Source: Murinocardiopsis flavida (lineage in GTDB: Bacteria; Actinomycetota; Actinomycetes; Streptosporangiales; Streptosporangiaceae). Taken from it: DNA of 64,000 nt. Made by a program: the position numbers and the translations under genes. The stretch lies in assembly GCF_003014485.1 (NCBI RefSeq), contig NZ_PYGA01000032.1, forward strand, positions 1 to 64,000, read 5' to 3'. Below, piece by piece: positions 16,150-23,415 of this stretch. The notes under the pieces were generated by a model. It saw nothing but the letters and a program-made list of their open reading frames with translations. It was not told the origin of the DNA and ran no database searches. The first letter of the stretch is position 1, and each line of letters opens with the position of its first letter.

Positions 16150-18108
16150 ATGCTGCGCGTAATCCACGATCCCGAGCGCGGAGCGTCCCTTGTCGAGTAC
16201 GCGGCCGTCATCGTCCTCAGCGCGGCGATCATGGCGTCCCTCGTCAACGCCGGGATAACGACCGTCATCACCGACTCGGTCGAGAAGTCCGTCGAACGCC
16301 TGCTCAACCCTGACGGTGAGGGCCCGCCGTCGGCAGGCGGCCAGGGCGGACGTGGGTCTGGCGGGTCAGGCGGTGGCCCGGATGGTGGTCAGGGCGGTCC
16401 GGGGAGCCCCGACAGCCCGGGTAACGCTGGGGGCTCCGGATCCAATGACCCCGGGGGCAGCGGTCAGGCGCAGCCTGCCGCGAATTCCTCTGGTCAGAAG
16501 GGCGGCCTGAATCCGGACAGCGGGACGTCGTCCGGTGGTCCCGGCGGGCCCGCCGGATTGGCGAACGCCTTCCACCCGGGTGGCGCGCCCCTACAGCAAG
16601 TGGACTGGGGCGGGGTACTCGACAAGCTCCCCGACCACGACGTCTACCTGCCGAACCCCGGAATGAAACTCAGCGAATGGCTTGCCCCGGGGTCTCATAT
16701 ACCAAGGAAGGTCGCCGAGTCCCACGGATACAAAGAAGACACTCCCGGCGGACTGGCAGGCGAAATACACAAATACGATAAGCATCTTGGATCCATCATC
16801 GGGGATCTGGCAACCGCCCCGGGAAACTTCGCCCTGCACCCCATCGAAGGTGTCAAGAGCGCCTACAATTCGGCGGTGTCGGCCGGAAGCGAGCAGCTCG
16901 ATGGATATCAGAAGATCATCGAGGACACCAAGAGCGGCATAGTGGGCGGCGACCCATTAGCAGCGGCTGCCGGTTTGCCGAAAATGCTGAAATACCATTT
17001 CATTGATGCCCCGGTCAGTCCGGGCGGGTGGCTGGTCAACAAAAAGGCGCGGGGGTATTTCGGCAAGGGAGAATATGGAAAGGGAGCCGCAGAGGTAACC
17101 GGATCACTCGGTGATCTGCTCCCCGGGGTAAAGATCGCGAGGCTGCTCGGCGGTAAGGGCCCCTCCCCGGACACGCCTGACAAGGGCGGTTCCCCAGACA
17201 CGCCGGACAAGGGCGGCTCGGTCCGCGCCGGCGGGCAACCGCAGCAGGGCAAGCCCAAGGGTGGCCGCCCCACTGGTGAGCCGGACCCGAATAAGGAAGG
17301 CGGCGGAGACCCTAAGCCCGGGTGCAAGACGGGCAACAGCTTCGTCCCGGGCACTCTCGTCCTCCTGGCGAGTGGTGCCCAGGTGCCGATCGAGGACATC
17401 GAGGTCGGCGACGAGGTCCACGCCTTCGACCCCCGCACCGGCGAAGAGGGCCCCCGCCCGGTCATCGACCTGATCGAGGGCACCGGCAAGAAGACCCTCG
17501 TAGACATCACCGTCACCAACGACGACGGCACCAAGGGGACCGTCACCGCAACCGACGAACACCCGTTCTGGGTCCCAGACAAGGCCGAGTGGGTCGATGC
17601 CATCGACCTCAAGGCAGGAAGCTGGCTCCGAACCAGCAACGGCACCTGGGTGCAGGTCAGCTCGATCGAACACCAAACTGTCGCTCGTCAGCGAGTCCGC
17701 AACCTGACCGTTGCGGAACTCCACACCTACTATGTTTTTGTAAATGCGTCTCCGGTGCTTGTCCACAACAGCAACTGCCTGATCGGAAAACCCCTACGAA
17801 AAGGTATATTCGGGCAGAGCAAGAGAGATCTTGAACAGAGAATTGGTGAGGTAGTCGACTTCTACGACATGAACGGCAGGCCACCTGCGATGACTCATCA
17901 AGGCCGCCGACGAGGCGGCGCGGTGGGAGAATACGGGAATGCAAACGGCCAGTTGCCGAATCGACCCCCTGGCTACTACAAGGAAAGCGATGTCTGGCCG
18001 TCCGCTCGTGGCACAGGAAACCGTGGCGCTGAACGTATCGTCTTTGGAAAGAAAGGAGAGGTGTATTATACTTCAAGTCATTATAATAGCTTTATTAGGG
18101 TTCGGTAA
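16150..18108 (+). CDS. Prepilin-signal/Hint polymorphic toxin with barnase-like ribonuclease tip, module A
   Basis: 652 aa from ATG 16150, chosen because GGTGAG lies 5 nt upstream; GTG 16141 would add three residues. N-terminus: MLRVIHDPERG|ASLVEYAAVIVL, a class III prepilin signal (cut after G11, Glu16 at +5). A Gly/Pro/Ser-rich linker (to about 145), a unique middle region (150-330) and a second linker follow. The Hint domain spans S397 (NSFVPGTLVLLASG) to N540 (VLVHN). The tip (about 560-652) matches barnase: Glu612 in YYKESDV (E73), Arg625 (R83), Arg629 (R87) and His644 in SSHYNSF (H102), with R-to-R and R-to-H spacing as in barnase. It should cut RNA. The GC content drops sharply past the Hint domain. 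A TTA Leu codon occurs at 16957. Confidence 0.92.
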   Translation: MLRVIHDPERGASLVEYAAVIVLSAAIMASLVNAGITTVITDSVEKSVERLLNPDGEGPPSAGGQGGRGSGGSGGGPDGGQGGPGSPDSPGNAGGSGSNDPGGSGQAQPAANSSGQKGGLNPDSGTSSGGPGGPAGLANAFHPGGAPLQQVDWGGVLDKLPDHDVYLPNPGMKLSEWLAPGSHIPRKVAESHGYKEDTPGGLAGEIHKYDKHLGSIIGDLATAPGNFALHPIEGVKSAYNSAVSAGSEQLDGYQKIIEDTKSGIVGGDPLAAAAGLPKMLKYHFIDAPVSPGGWLVNKKARGYFGKGEYGKGAAEVTGSLGDLLPGVKIARLLGGKGPSPDTPDKGGSPDTPDKGGSVRAGGQPQQGKPKGGRPTGEPDPNKEGGGDPKPGCKTGNSFVPGTLVLLASGAQVPIEDIEVGDEVHAFDPRTGEEGPRPVIDLIEGTGKKTLVDITVTNDDGTKGTVTATDEHPFWVPDKAEWVDAIDLKAGSWLRTSNGTWVQVSSIEHQTVARQRVRNLTVAELHTYYVFVNASPVLVHNSNCLIGKPLRKGIFGQSKRDLEQRIGEVVDFYDMNGRPPAMTHQGRRRGGAVGEYGNANGQLPNRPPGYYKESDVWPSARGTGNRGAERIVFGKKGEVYYTSSHYNSFIRVR

Positions 18109-18135
18109 GATCATGGCAGTTGTTGGGTGATTGGT

Positions 18136-18567
18136 ATGCGCTGGCGGTCGGTTCCTAGGGTGCTGGAGGGGATTGAAAATCCCCCATACTTTCTGGATTA
18201 TCGAGATAGAGATAAGCATGTTTCTGCCCTGAATAATAGCGGATTTCAGGTCGTCAATATCGATGCCGATGAGATTCAATCGGAAAGAGATGCTTCTTTC
18301 TTGGTGGCCAGGGCTCTGGGGTACCCGGATTTCTTTGGAGGAGGGTGGGATGCGCTATTTGACTTGCTGACAACTGAGTTTCAGGATCGCCCGAGAATTC
18401 TCGCTGTCGGCCTGCTTGATTCACATAAGCTGGCCAGTCGCAATTTGCGACTTTTTGTAAACATTTCATGGAATCTATTAAATGCCACGGACACTGTAAA
18501 TTATGAGGGCGAAGGAGAATGGCAGCTCGAATTCTTCTACTGGGGAAATTGGGATGAGTATTCATGA
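18136..18567 (+). CDS. Barstar-like ribonuclease inhibitor (immunity protein of module A)
   Basis: 143 aa from ATG 18136, with GGTGA 5 nt upstream (GTG 18127 is an alternative). The central part, VVNIDADEIQSERDASFLVA then ALGYPDFFGGGWDALFDLL, follows barstar's pattern: first strand, helix with I-x-S, then P-x-Y-Y-G-x-N-x-DALWD, the helix that plugs the barnase active site. It follows a barnase-like tip by 27 nt, so function and neighbour agree. The gene is AT-rich compared with the backbone and has an in-frame TTA (18478), both signs of recent transfer. It is cytoplasmic. Confidence 0.88.
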   Translation: MRWRSVPRVLEGIENPPYFLDYRDRDKHVSALNNSGFQVVNIDADEIQSERDASFLVARALGYPDFFGGGWDALFDLLTTEFQDRPRILAVGLLDSHKLASRNLRLFVNISWNLLNATDTVNYEGEGEWQLEFFYWGNWDEYS

Positions 18568-18643
18568 TATCTGTTTTCAGAATACATCTCTGGAAAGTTT
18601 GCAGCATTGACCCTCAGGGTTAAATCGGTGTCTGAACTTGGGG

Positions 18644-18788
18644 TCAGGTGCGGTAGTGCGCGCCTGTCGACGTCTCGTCCTTGGTGAGGTGGCGGTCCAG
18701 GTAGAGGCCCTCCAGGGCTGGTTCCACGGCGGCTGCCGCGTGGCCCCTGGTGGATTGTTCGATGGTGTGTTGAGTTCGGGCACGTTTG
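18644..18788 (-). pseudogene. Stranded 3' fragment of the ChlI-type ATPase gene
   Basis: Reading the minus strand to the TGA at 644-646, the frame encodes STRGHAAAAVEPALEGLYLD followed by RHLTKDET, nearly identical to the end of the intact ATPase (STRGHAAAAVELALEGLYLD, RHLTKEET) at 21783-23207. DNA similarity covers about 115 bp (18671-18788 against 21812-21930), then stops abruptly on both sides. There is no start codon or upstream domain. It lies just after immunity gene A, in the same position relative to that gene as the intact ATPase has to immunity gene B. Confidence 0.88.
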
Positions 18789-18864
18789 CCGTGACCGCGT
18801 CCGCACCGTGACTGCTCTCGCGCTGGTCAGATCCACGTGACCGCTTTCGGCCAAAAATGAAGGG

Positions 18865-18878
18865 GATTCATGTGAATC
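18865..18878. promoter_or_regulatory. Short palindrome upstream of module B
   Basis: GATTCA, two bases, TGAATC. It lies 72 bp before the -35 element of module B. It could be a regulator site; no counterpart was seen upstream of module A. Confidence 0.25.
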
Positions 18879-18949
18879 ATGACTCTCGTTCGTTGCTTTG
18901 AACTGGGAAAACAGGAAACAGGCAAGGATTGGGCCATCGCATAACCCAT

Positions 18950-18978
18950 GTGACTGCGTCGCGACGCGACGTTACGGT
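18950..18978 (+). promoter_or_regulatory. Module B promoter, same plan as module A
   Basis: -35 GTGACT (18950-18955), 17-bp spacer, -10 TACGGT (18973-18978), then TCCCCCAA 15 nt later. Spacing and sequence match the promoter before the homologous gene at 15679. Confidence 0.55.
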
Positions 18979-19020
18979 GGGGGGACGCCTTCATCCCCCA
19001 AGTTTCTGAGAGGCGCGACC

Positions 19021-19392
19021 ATGGGTCGTCAACTTCCTTCCAGCGTCAAGGCCACGCGTGTGCTGCTGTTCATCGCCGCGGGCCTCTACGCCGTCACGAT
19101 CGTCGTCGCCAACTACCTCTACGGGTTCAACGGCGTCACCCACGCCTACCTGGTGTGGACGTGCTGGCCCGGTGTGTTCGCCTTCGCCTTCGCGCTGCGC
19201 ATCCCCAAGGGCGGCAAGCTGCTGATGTGGTCGATCGTGGTCCTTGAGGTCCTGCGAATCATGATGTCGCTCGGCGAACTCGACACCGGCCAGGGGTTCA
19301 CCCAGATGATCCTGCCGGTCGTGACCATGATCGCCGTTCTCAAGCGGCCTTCCCGGCAGTACTTCGCGGCGAAGACCCCGGTAAACGCCTGA
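19021..19392 (+). CDS. Small polytopic membrane protein, companion of toxin module B
   Basis: 123 aa, homologous to 15679-16047 (shared start, P-K-G-G linker, GxGFTQM before the last span). Four hydrophobic spans: VLLFIAAGLYAVTIVVANYL, YLVWTCWPGVFAFAFAL, LLMWSIVVLEVLRIMMSL and MILPVVTMIAVL. The ATG has GAGAGG upstream. Duplication of the pair (small membrane protein plus toxin) shows the two genes move as a unit. Function unknown; see the module A copy. Confidence 0.78.
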   Translation: MGRQLPSSVKATRVLLFIAAGLYAVTIVVANYLYGFNGVTHAYLVWTCWPGVFAFAFALRIPKGGKLLMWSIVVLEVLRIMMSLGELDTGQGFTQMILPVVTMIAVLKRPSRQYFAAKTPVNA

Positions 19393-19501
19393 CCTCTTTC
19401 CACGCCTGGGCCCTCGCGCCCTCGGCGTCCGTCATGCCCTGATCTGTGCCTGGCCGAGATCCGATCCCGGTCAGCATCCCCCGCACTGATTGCGACTGCG
19501 C

Positions 19502-21265
19502 ATGCTCCGAAGCATCCATGACCCAGACCGCGGCGCCACGATGGTGGAGTACTGCGCCGTGCTCATCCTCAGCGCGGCCGTCCTCGGCTCGCTGTTGAGC
19601 TCGGGCCTGATCGGCTCGATCAGGACCGGAGCCACGTCGGCCCTTGAGGCACTGCTCGGGACCGGTCCGCCGCCCGCGGCTTCCGGCCCGGACGCCCAAC
19701 AATCTCCAGGACCCGACCTGGGCACCCCGCCCCCAGCGGATCCCGGAGGCAAGGGCGCCGGAGGAGGCACCTCCAAGGCGCCGAATACCGGTGGGAAGGG
19801 CGAACCGGGACGCACGATCAAGACCGGGACGGGGGACCCGACCAACCTCTCCGGGTGGATGTCGGACTTCTACGAATCCATCGCGGGCCAGGCCGAGGAA
19901 TCGGGCAAGAGTGCCGGCAAAGCCGCGGCAGACGAGTTCGGCGACGCCAAGAAAGACTTGTGGAAGTACACCAAGGACAAAGCCGGCGGTGTACGCGATG
20001 GCACGGTGAACACGTGGAACTCCTGGCTACAGGACTCGAAAGACCTTGGTGAAAAGTCCGCGCTGGAGACCCGGGAGGTCCACAAGAAGTACGGGGGCTG
20101 GGCGGCCACCGGGTATTCGATGTACGCGGGCCAACGCGATCAGTGGTGGTCCGCTGAAGCCTCGCCCGGCGGATTCGCCCGCCGTGGTGCGGCCGACCTG
20201 TTCGACAAGGAGTTCTGGGAGGCCACGGAACGCAGCGAGAACGGGGCAGAACCAGCCGCCGTCCTTGCCTACAACGTGCTCGGCTACGCCAACCCGCTGG
20301 ATAAGGGCAAATGGCTGAAACTGCTCGGTACCCCGAACAGTGTGAAGCCGGGTCGACCGGACCCGAAACCCGATCCCCGTGCTGACGGAGGCAAACCCGG
20401 CGCGACCGACCCGTCCGACAAGGGACAGCACGACGATGACCGCGACACCGAGGACGAGCCCGACGCCCCGAGCTGTCCGAGACCCAAGAACAGTTTCGTC
20501 CCCGGGACCCCGGTGCTACTCGCGGACGGCTCGACCAAGCCGATCGAGGACATCGAGGTCGGCGACGAGGTCCACGCCTTCGACCCCCGCGCCGGCGAAG
20601 AGGGGCCTCGCCCGGTCACCGACCTGATCCAGGGCACCGGCAAGAAGACCCTCGTCGACATCACCGTCATCAACGACGACGGCACCAAGGGGAACGTCAC
20701 CGCAACCGACGAACACCCCTTCTGGGTCCCGGACCGTGCCGAGTGGGTCGACGCCATCGACCTACAGTCCGACGCCCGGATCCGGACCAGCCAGGGGACT
20801 TGGGCGGAGATCACCGAGGTTGAAACTCGAGTGGGACTCGCACAACGAGTCCATAACATAACAGTCGACGAACTCCATACCTATTATGTGGGCAAGGGCG
20901 GCGCGACTCTACTCACACATAACGCGTCACCCAAGAAGCTTCCGCCGGGGTGCGGACTCACCGCAGATCCTAGTACCGCACCATTTACTAGCAAGTCCAT
21001 TATCACAACAACGAAATATGAAGGCGATAAAAGCTTTAGGTTGGACGTGGAAAACAATGGTCCGGGCGTCCCGGGGAGGGCGAATATTCACATTCAATTG
21101 AAGGGAAAGGGAAATGACCAGAAGAAGGATAAGTTCTTTTATAATCCAAAAGAAAAAACGTGGACGAGCGAAGATGGTCGAAAGCCGCCGAAGAAGGTTT
21201 TGAAAATGATCAAACAGAAGCATATAAATAGTGCGTTGAGGAAATTGGGTTTGGAGGAAGAATGA
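19502..21265 (+). CDS. Prepilin-signal/Hint polymorphic toxin, unidentified tip, module B
   Basis: 587 aa from ATG 19502, chosen by alignment with toxin A (MLRSIHDPDRG against MLRVIHDPERG); TTG 19490 is possible. Prepilin signal: G11|ATMVEYCAVLIL with Glu16 at +5. Pro/Gly linker, a middle domain (about 115-275) rich in Trp and charged residues, unlike module A, then a second linker. Hint: S331 (NSFVPGTPVLLADG) to N474 (LLTHN). Its Hint DNA is almost identical to that of toxin A, while tip and middle differ. The tip (about 480-587) contains SFRLDVENNGPGVPGRANIH and ends LRKLGLEEE; I recall similar D-V-E-N-x-x-P-G...H segments in CDI/Rhs tips but cannot name the family. It overlaps the immunity gene by ATGA. 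Confidence 0.88.
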   Translation: MLRSIHDPDRGATMVEYCAVLILSAAVLGSLLSSGLIGSIRTGATSALEALLGTGPPPAASGPDAQQSPGPDLGTPPPADPGGKGAGGGTSKAPNTGGKGEPGRTIKTGTGDPTNLSGWMSDFYESIAGQAEESGKSAGKAAADEFGDAKKDLWKYTKDKAGGVRDGTVNTWNSWLQDSKDLGEKSALETREVHKKYGGWAATGYSMYAGQRDQWWSAEASPGGFARRGAADLFDKEFWEATERSENGAEPAAVLAYNVLGYANPLDKGKWLKLLGTPNSVKPGRPDPKPDPRADGGKPGATDPSDKGQHDDDRDTEDEPDAPSCPRPKNSFVPGTPVLLADGSTKPIEDIEVGDEVHAFDPRAGEEGPRPVTDLIQGTGKKTLVDITVINDDGTKGNVTATDEHPFWVPDRAEWVDAIDLQSDARIRTSQGTWAEITEVETRVGLAQRVHNITVDELHTYYVGKGGATLLTHNASPKKLPPGCGLTADPSTAPFTSKSIITTTKYEGDKSFRLDVENNGPGVPGRANIHIQLKGKGNDQKKDKFFYNPKEKTWTSEDGRKPPKKVLKMIKQKHINSALRKLGLEEE

Positions 21266-21795
21266 TTTCAAATGCAAGAATGAAGCGCATCATTGAACTG
21301 TCTGGTGGGCGGCATTTGTGGGATGCAAGCATAGAAGAAGAATTGCAGGGCTTTGCTGCTGAAGGGTTGAAGTGGGATGACAGGGGGATGGTGCTTACTG
21401 GTGACTATTTTAGCCTTGAGGAAGGGGTGAATTACAGTTCGGAAGACTTGATGGACATTGAGCTCAATGTAAATGATTTCAAAGTCGAAGATGAAGGTAT
21501 TAAGAAAACAAGAGAAGATTATTTGGTTGAAATGCTGTCGAGGGCGTTGACGTTTTCAGCAAGAGTCCTTGAGCATTCTCGTGCTCTGGATAAATCGGAT
21601 TTGATCCAAGCGCTGATTGCTGTCGGGGTTGACGATGATTATCGCATTCATGGAACAACCGTAAAGTTCTTCTTGTATCGTGATGGATTTCCATCCGATT
21701 TCAAGGACTTGGAGAAGTTTTCGATAGAAGCGGTGGCGCTTATTAGTATCCTGGATCTACCTGGGTATTCTGTTGGTTCAGATTACGTCCTGTAG
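21262..21795 (+). CDS. Putative immunity protein of module B
   Basis: 177 aa, acidic, no signal or membrane span. The ATG overlaps the toxin stop (ATGA). The family is not recognised; the second half (LVEMLSRALTFSARVLEHSRALDKSDLIQ) looks helical. Base composition is strikingly AT-rich for this genome, with codons such as AGA, ATA and TTG, indicating recent acquisition together with the toxin tip. Its last 13 nt overlap the end of the convergent ATPase gene. The immunity role rests on position and coupling. Confidence 0.72.
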   Translation: MISNARMKRIIELSGGRHLWDASIEEELQGFAAEGLKWDDRGMVLTGDYFSLEEGVNYSSEDLMDIELNVNDFKVEDEGIKKTREDYLVEMLSRALTFSARVLEHSRALDKSDLIQALIAVGVDDDYRIHGTTVKFFLYRDGFPSDFKDLEKFSIEAVALISILDLPGYSVGSDYVL

Positions 21796-23207
21796 ATGGA
21801 ATTGCTATTGGTTTCCTCTTTGGTGAGGTGGCGGTCCAGGTAGAGGCCCTCTAGGGCTAGTTCTACGGCGGCGGCTGCGTGGCCCCTGGTGGATTCTTCG
21901 GGGGTGTCTTCGGCGCCCGTGCGTTTGAGGAGGTCGGCCAGGCCCGTGAAGGGGCCGATGCGGTCGAGGATGTCGGCGGCGGGGACGAGGTCGCCGGTTT
22001 CGACTGTGGCGCCGGTGGCGAAGAGTTCGGTGAGGGCGCCGAGGTCGGCGCCGCCGAGGAGTTCGCGGTAGGTCTCGCTGGTGGCGCGCCGCAGCAGGTG
22101 GCGCAGGACGTCGGTCTCGCGGCCCTCTTCGCCGGCCTCGAACTCGATCTTGCCGCGCAGGGTCTCCGCGACGGATTGCAGGTCGCAGACGCGGGCGACC
22201 GGGTGCCGCTCGCCGGTCACCGCGGCCCGGCGGGACGCCGACGCCGCGGCCGTCTCCACGGCGGCGATCGCGAAGCGCGCCGACACGCCCGACCTGTCGT
22301 CCACCGACGGGGAGGCGCGCACCAGCCGGGTGAAGCCCGCGACGATCCGCACCACGTGGTCGGGCACCTCGGCGGCGCCGTCGAGGGCGGCCTCCTGGCG
22401 GATCAGCGCGCTCTCGGCCGCGATGTCCTGCGGGTAGTGGGTGCGGATCTCCGCGCCGAAGCGGTCCTTGAGCGGGGTGATGATGCGCCCCCGGTTGGTG
22501 TAGTCCTCCGGGTTGGCGCTGGCGACGACCAGCAGGTCGAGCGGCAGCCGCAGGGTGTGCCCGCGTACCTGGAGGTCCCGTTCCTGGAGCACGTTGAAGA
22601 GCGCGACCTGGACGCGGGCCGCGAGGTCGGGCAGTTCGTTCAGGCCGAACACGCCGCGGTTCGACCGCGGGACGAGCCCGTAGTGCACGGTCTCGGGGTC
22701 GTCGAGGGTGCGGCCCTCGGCCAGTTTCACCGGGTCGACGTCGCCGATCAGGTCGCCCACCCCGGTGTCGGGGGTGGCGAGCTTCTCGCCGTAGCGGGCA
22801 TCGCGGTGCAGCCACTCGACGGCCAGCGCGTCGCCCTGCTCGGCGGCGATGCGCCGGCAGCGGGGGCACACCGGTGCATAGGGGTGGTCGTTGATCGGGC
22901 AGCCGCCCACGATCGGCGTCCACTCGTCCAGCAGCCCGGTCAGGGTGCGGATGAGCCGGGTCTTGCCCTGCCCCCGCTCGCCGAGGAGGACGACGTCGTG
23001 CCCCGCGATCAGCGCGCGTTCGAGGTGCGGCAGGACGGTGGCGTCGAAGCCGACCACACCGGGGAAGCGCTCCTCGCCCGTCCGCAGCCGGTGCAGCAGG
23101 TTCTCCCTGATCTCGGTGCGTACGGCGCGGTGCTGGTGCCCGGTGTCGCGCAGCGCGCGCAGCGTCGTCGGCCGCGCGGATCCGGGTGTGAGGGGGGCAA
23201 CGGACAT
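21783..23207 (-). CDS. ChlI/MoxR-type AAA+ ATPase (magnesium-chelatase-like)
   Basis: About 474 aa. Walker A is GERGQGKT in VVLLGERGQGKTRLIRTL; a Cys-rich insert CPINDHPYAPVCPRCRR follows; then RSNRGVFGLNELPDLAARVQ (Walker B region), DLLVVASANPEDYTNRGRI (sensor 1) and PLKDRFGAEIRTHYP (Arg finger region), all typical of Mg-chelatase subunit I relatives such as Rv0958. Such ATPases work with a VWA protein, here 12586-14679 on the same strand. A TAGACT hexamer 7 nt upstream of the ATG suggests a leaderless transcript. The C-terminal residues after LTKEE differ from the stranded copy at 18644 and overlap immunity gene B, so the native end may have been replaced. Confidence 0.88.
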   Translation of the reverse strand: MSVAPLTPGSARPTTLRALRDTGHQHRAVRTEIRENLLHRLRTGEERFPGVVGFDATVLPHLERALIAGHDVVLLGERGQGKTRLIRTLTGLLDEWTPIVGGCPINDHPYAPVCPRCRRIAAEQGDALAVEWLHRDARYGEKLATPDTGVGDLIGDVDPVKLAEGRTLDDPETVHYGLVPRSNRGVFGLNELPDLAARVQVALFNVLQERDLQVRGHTLRLPLDLLVVASANPEDYTNRGRIITPLKDRFGAEIRTHYPQDIAAESALIRQEAALDGAAEVPDHVVRIVAGFTRLVRASPSVDDRSGVSARFAIAAVETAAASASRRAAVTGERHPVARVCDLQSVAETLRGKIEFEAGEEGRETDVLRHLLRRATSETYRELLGGADLGALTELFATGATVETGDLVPAADILDRIGPFTGLADLLKRTGAEDTPEESTRGHAAAAVELALEGLYLDRHLTKEETNSNSIYRT

Positions 23208-23415
23208 GCGGCAGAGTCTATGCAGCGGGCCGGTGCGGGCGCGGGCGGAGCGGAACACGCCGTCCCGAAACGCAATCCCGGCGGAAGAATCCCTGGAGAG
23301 AACGGAAATACCGCGGCGCGTCCACCGGTTCGACGCGACGGGGCTGGGAAGATGGACTGCCAAGAGCGGGATCCTGGAACACCGGGATCACGGAGTACGC
23401 GAGGAGGAGTGGCGA

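Larger units (their letters stand above)
18568..19020. other. Gap between toxin modules A and B
   Basis: Contains a stranded gene fragment (18644-18788), a palindrome GATTCA-TG-TGAATC (18865-18878) and the module B promoter (18950-18978). Upstream of the ATG at 19021, GGGGGA and TCCCCC could form a hairpin in the leader. No intact gene was found. Confidence 0.6.

Noticed and set aside
17331-17780. Hint domains as true self-splicing inteins
   Set aside because: There is no homing endonuclease or extein continuity; they sit between a linker and a toxin tip, and position 1 is Ser, so release or processing is more likely than splicing.
18537-18854. A 105-residue minus-strand gene between the toxin modules
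   Set aside because: The frame is out of register with the recognisable ATPase tail in the same DNA and has no ribosome site; the region is better explained as a stranded gene fragment.
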